Part shown: piece by piece, positions 7,595-9,649 of the stretch
Layout: each line of letters starts with the position of its first letter
Position numbering within the stretch: the stretch's first letter is position 1
NCBI GenBank assembly: GCA_964532995.1
Contig: CAZHJN010000057.1
Span: 1 to 9,649, forward strand
Reading direction: 5' to 3'
Origin: DTJG01 sp964532995
Lineage (GTDB): Bacteria > Ratteibacteria > UBA8468 > B48-G9 > DTJG01
DNA length: 9,649 bases
Translations under genes and position numbers: made by a program
The notes under the pieces: generated by a model
What the model was told of the DNA's origin: nothing
Database searches by the model: none
The model's input: only the letters and a program-made list of their open reading frames with translations

Positions 7595-7648
7595 AATAAT
7601 GATAACCTGGCGAATTGCGGTTGTCAAGATAAAAACCCTATCATTATT
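7595..7648. repeat. 10-bp perfect inverted repeat framing the internal promoter
   Basis: AATAATGATA at 7595-7604 and its exact reverse complement TATCATTATT at 7639-7648 are separated by 34 nt. The left arm contains the predicted -10 hexamer and the -35 lies between the arms. It could be a pair of operator half-sites or a stem-loop in read-through transcripts. The arms are AT-rich, so chance occurrence is possible. Confidence 0.45.
7599..7627 (-). promoter_or_regulatory. Strong sigma70-like promoter upstream of the small secreted protein
   Basis: Consensus -35 TTGACA (7622-7627), a 17-nt spacer, and -10 TATCAT (7599-7604, five of six matches). Predicted start of transcription is near 7592, leaving a leader of about 13 nt that just contains the Shine-Dalgarno GGAG (7586-7589). 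It sits in the longest gap inside the gene string (7580-7648), so it could drive the small secreted protein, the second lipoprotein, the giant repeat protein and the pseudopilin independently of the GspC-like gene. Confidence 0.55.
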
Positions 7649-8518
7649 TCATTGTCCGAGTTGCGAATCTCCTGTTGTTGTTCCACTTCCAAGAGTTGAA
7701 CTGAAAGAACCTGAAACTGTTGCCTTTCCAGAACCAGTAAGTTGATAGCTAATGGTCTGGTCTGTCAGACTTGTACCATAAAAAAGCCATTTGATAGTAT
7801 TGCCTGTTCTCTTTGAGATTGCAGGTGTTGAACTGACAACTGTATATCCATCAGGGATATTTTCACTCACAATAATACCATTGATCCTTGTGTCTGTCAC
7901 ACTGACAGTTAATCTTATATAAGAACCTTCTGAAGTATTCTGAATTGTTCTTACAACACTGACGCCGGAAGATTGAGATGGTTGTTCTGGCGGCTGATCA
8001 GGCTTTGGTGTTGTGTCACCTGAATCAGGTGCAGGTGGTGTAACAGGTGGTACTGCTCGGCCGGATGAAGGAACTGATACCCTTGAAGAACCTGCTGTTG
8101 AAGTTTCCGGTGTTTTCAAAATTGAAGGGGGAGTATATGGTCTGGAAACTGCTGTGGACGAGGAAGGACCAGCCGGAATTGTTGCTGAAGCAGAAGACGA
8201 TGATGAAGAAACGATGCTGGAAGAAGTAAGTGATGCAATCAAAACTGTTGATGTATCTGATGACGATTTCTCACGCCAGGAGTCATAGTTCTGATTGTGT
8301 ATGGAAATGATTTTTTCAACCCATTCAGGCGTTTTAACCTTTGTTTCACTTTTTACAGGATAAAGCGGAACTGACTTTTCCTGTTTCGGAGCAGCAGGTT
8401 TTACTGAAATGGGTGGTTGTGTTTCAACATCTGGTTCCTGCGGCTTCTGAACTGACTGCTTTTTGCCGCAACCGGCAGCAACCAATAAGCACAGAGAAAT
8501 CAAAATTATTCTTTTCAT
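7649..8518 (-). CDS. Lipoprotein with Ser/Thr/Pro-rich stalk and C-terminal beta-domain
   Basis: 289 residues. The signal sequence MKRIILISLCLLVAAGC has a lipobox (A-A-G-C17, with Ala rather than the usual Leu at -3), so the mature protein should start as lipidated Cys17. Residues 18-63 are a Lys/Pro/Gln-rich tether, 64-83 a short probable helix (PEWVEKIISIHNQNYDSW), and 84-185 a low-complexity stretch very rich in Ser, Thr and Pro that looks like an extended stalk. Residues about 187-277 are a beta-domain (SYIRLTVSVTD, NGIIVSENIPDGYTVVSS, IKWLFYG, TISYQLTG, then a TTGDSQ end) homologous to the domain in the next two genes. It overlaps the GspC-like gene by ATGA and has no Shine-Dalgarno of its own, suggesting coupled translation. 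I do not recall a formal family name for the domain; similar domains recur in surface proteins of PVC-type bacteria. Likely outer-membrane anchored with the domain held away from the membrane. Function unknown. Confidence 0.75.
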   Translation of the reverse strand: MKRIILISLCLLVAAGCGKKQSVQKPQEPDVETQPPISVKPAAPKQEKSVPLYPVKSETKVKTPEWVEKIISIHNQNYDSWREKSSSDTSTVLIASLTSSSIVSSSSSSASATIPAGPSSSTAVSRPYTPPSILKTPETSTAGSSRVSVPSSGRAVPPVTPPAPDSGDTTPKPDQPPEQPSQSSGVSVVRTIQNTSEGSYIRLTVSVTDTRINGIIVSENIPDGYTVVSSTPAISKRTGNTIKWLFYGTSLTDQTISYQLTGSGKATVSGSFSSTLGSGTTTGDSQLGQ

Positions 8519-9276
8519 TCAAGTATGTAAACAAGTTCAATCTGCTTATTAAACCTTGTCAATTTGACAACTGCCATTTTCTTACCACCTTTGAAAATTT
8601 CATTTAAGGCAGACATTGCATCCTGGGGTTTTTTCAAAAAAACATCATTGATCTGAAAAACTCTGTCCTGATTATTAAGACCCGCTTTTTCAAAAATACT
8701 TCCCTGTTCAAGTTCATTCACAACAAAACCCACACCATCAGATTGAACAAATTTTATGGAACCGAGAAATTCCGGCTGTTTTTTCAACCAGTCCATTGCG
8801 TTTTTTATATTTATTTTGAAATAAGACCTTTGAACAGAAACCTGGCTGTATTTTATTCCGGATTGCGTGAAAAGAAATCTCTCACCGAAACCTGATTCAA
8901 AAAGCACTCCCTTTTCATCTATTGCAAGAACCCTGTTTCCACTGACAATATCGTCCTTTTTCAGAAAAATAATTTTTTTTGAACTGATTTCTGTTAAAAC
9001 CGCTGTGTTTTTTTCAGGTTCATCAAGGTAAGAAAATGTGCCTGCAAGCGAGTAGACTCTGTCCAGTGGCTGTGGAGATGGAATCTGAGAAACAAAGTCA
9101 GGATTTTTTTTTAAATCATTTTTAATCTCAGTTGAACCGAAAAAAATTTGTTTCTGGAGTATCAGGGCAAGATTCTGTGAGGGTTTTTTCTCCTCTGGAT
9201 ATGAAAAAACAGCCATAAAAGATAACATTGCGCACGCACAGCATAATAAAAGCTGCCTGAATATCATAAGCCCCAT
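8515..9276 (-). CDS. GspC-like type II secretion protein with HR and PDZ domains
   Basis: 253 residues. A single hydrophobic segment (about residues 8-25, containing the cysteines of LCCACAM) should anchor the protein in the inner membrane, with the rest in the periplasm. Residues about 73-138 (YSLAGTFSYL... TAVL ...IVSGNRVLAIDEKGVLFE... RFLF) have the pattern of the GspC/PulC homology region, which contacts the secretin in type II secretion systems. Residues about 150-253 form a PDZ domain with the typical GspC wording GSIFEKAGLNNQDRVFQIND followed by a helix and a last strand ending ELVYILE. GspC links the inner-membrane platform to the outer-membrane secretin and helps select substrates. 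The start at 9276 lacks a good Shine-Dalgarno; an ATG three codons later (9267) is possible. The stop overlaps the next gene by ATGA, so the two are translationally coupled. No other secretion components are visible here, so it may be a stand-alone or divergent GspC, or a related periplasmic PDZ protein. Confidence 0.72.
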   Translation of the reverse strand: MGLMIFRQLLLCCACAMLSFMAVFSYPEEKKPSQNLALILQKQIFFGSTEIKNDLKKNPDFVSQIPSPQPLDRVYSLAGTFSYLDEPEKNTAVLTEISSKKIIFLKKDDIVSGNRVLAIDEKGVLFESGFGERFLFTQSGIKYSQVSVQRSYFKINIKNAMDWLKKQPEFLGSIKFVQSDGVGFVVNELEQGSIFEKAGLNNQDRVFQINDVFLKKPQDAMSALNEIFKGGKKMAVVKLTRFNKQIELVYILE

Positions 9277-9288
9277 TTTTTCTTTATC

Positions 9289-9316
9289 TTTATCAGGAAA
9301 AACCGATACCTGTCAA
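9289..9316 (-). promoter_or_regulatory. Weak sigma70-like promoter candidate before the GspC-like gene
   Basis: A perfect -35 hexamer TTGACA (9311-9316) lies in the loop of the hairpin and overlaps the TGA of the CFI-box gene. A 16-nt spacer leads to GATAAA (9289-9294), four of six matches to the -10 consensus. Transcription would start only a few bases before the ATG at 9276, giving an almost leaderless message, and no clear Shine-Dalgarno is present. The -35 could be fortuitous. Confidence 0.25.
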
Positions 9317-9335
9317 TGGTATGATCCGGTTTTCC
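9296..9335 (-). terminator. Bulged hairpin at the end of the CFI-box gene, possible terminator
   Basis: Arms 9296-9305 (GGAAAAACCG on the plus strand) and 9327-9335 (CGGTTTTCC) pair, and inside them ATACC at 9306-9310 pairs with GGTAT at 9318-9322 around a 7-nt loop. A 4-nt bulge (9323-9326) interrupts one side. Read on the minus strand the GC-rich part of the stem is followed by five T (9302-9298). On the plus strand a run of seven T follows (9336-9342), but no plus-strand gene ends here. The hairpin covers the last codons and stop of the CFI-box gene. Its base pairing is visible; its function as a terminator is inferred. Confidence 0.4.
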
Positions 9336-9649
9336 TTTTTTTCATAAAAAGCGGTATCGCAACAGCAGTCATTGCGATAATCAGGCAGAGCAAACCATTA
9401 TGCAATAAAACCCATACAAGCGCAATCAAAGGATAAAGCATAATTCTGACAGCAAATTTCAATAAGAGATGCCTGCTTATGAAATGCGCAATAACAGGAC
9501 TGTGTCTGTAATACCAGGAAACAAAATTCCTTCCAGGTCTGTATTTTAAGAGAATTCTGTCTCTGAACTGTCTCAATATTTCTATTTCTCTTGCCAGGGG
9601 CGAGCCAAATGCTGCTGTTGCAATAAAACAGCCGCCTCCACCACCGCTT
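9313..9649 (-). CDS. CFI-box-CTERM domain protein, C-terminal end (5' part outside window)
   Basis: The visible 111 residues open with a Ser and five Gly followed at once by CFIATAAFGS, the signature of the CFI-box-CTERM region found at the C-terminus of many exported bacterial proteins. After it comes a basic, helical stretch (PLAREIEILRQFRD, then KYRPGRNFVSWYY and HSPVIAHFISRH), then two hydrophobic segments (roughly FAVRIMLYPLIALVWVLL and LLCLIIAMTAVAIPLFM), and a basic tail KKRKTG. The open frame continues upstream through the poly-Gly linker to the window edge, so the functional N-terminal domain is not visible; an internal ATG at 9576 is not the real start. The CFI-box layout is thought, by analogy with other -CTERM tails, to act in sorting or membrane anchoring, but its processing partner is not known to me. 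The two membrane segments suggest the tail stays in a membrane. The gene ends 36 nt before the GspC-like gene, with a possible terminator between them. Confidence 0.8.
   Translation of the reverse strand, partial: SGGGGGCFIATAAFGSPLAREIEILRQFRDRILLKYRPGRNFVSWYYRHSPVIAHFISRHLLLKFAVRIMLYPLIALVWVLLHNGLLCLIIAMTAVAIPLFMKKRKTGSYH

Noticed and set aside
7580..7627. 16-residue extension of the small secreted protein
   Set aside because: The upstream start overlaps the predicted -35 and the extension would spoil the signal peptide; ATG 7579 has GGAG at the right distance.
8013..8288. 91-codon acidic plus-strand frame inside the stalked lipoprotein gene
   Set aside because: It is the complement of Ser/Thr/Pro-rich codons, with no ribosome site and no recognisable protein character.
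8515..9276. Lipobox in the Cys-rich N-terminus of the GspC-like protein
   Set aside because: None of the cysteines in LLLCCACAM has a proper lipobox before it; a simple membrane anchor, as in GspC, fits better.

Overview
This is a moderately AT-rich bacterial window with every credible gene on the minus strand, so transcription runs from high to low coordinates. The content is almost entirely cell-envelope and secretion related. A GspC-like secretion protein, two lipoproteins, signal peptides and a CFI-box-CTERM protein point to a diderm bacterium. The pseudopilin with an H-X9-DG motif and a 'CLSNLKQLG...YAQDWDG' body resembles those multiplied in PVC-superphylum bacteria (Planctomycetota, Lentisphaerota, Kiritimatiellota) and in Omnitrophota, Armatimonadota and similar candidate phyla. 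The exact taxon cannot be fixed from this window.

Layout in transcription order: (1) 9649-9313, the C-terminal end of a CFI-box-CTERM protein, followed by a bulged hairpin that may be its terminator; (2) 9276-8515, a GspC-like protein with HR and PDZ domains; (3) 8518-7649, a Ser/Thr/Pro-rich lipoprotein overlapping it by ATGA; (4) a 69-nt gap with a strong promoter-like sequence set inside a 10-bp inverted repeat; (5) 7579-7151, a small secreted protein; (6) 7163-6684, a small lipoprotein; (7) 6621-1048, an 1857-residue secreted protein with fibronectin III-like N-terminal modules and 16 tandem carboxypeptidase-regulatory-like repeats; (8) 1037-297, a pseudopilin; (9) about 240 nt of non-coding DNA with a promoter driving (10) a gene whose GTG start lies at 60 and which leaves the window on the left.

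Genes 3, 5 and 6 share one homologous beta-rich domain (core 'E-K/N-I/V-P-D/E-G-W/Y', ending near 'S/T-G-D/N') but differ in anchoring: stalked lipoprotein, soluble secreted form and short lipoprotein. Tight overlaps and short gaps from the GspC-like gene to the pseudopilin suggest one transcription unit with an internal promoter. My reading, which is inference, is an envelope assembly module in which a secretion-linked PDZ protein and a pseudopilin accompany a set of small paralogous surface proteins and one very long repeat-built surface protein. No RNA genes, CRISPR arrays, insertion sequences or phage genes were seen.
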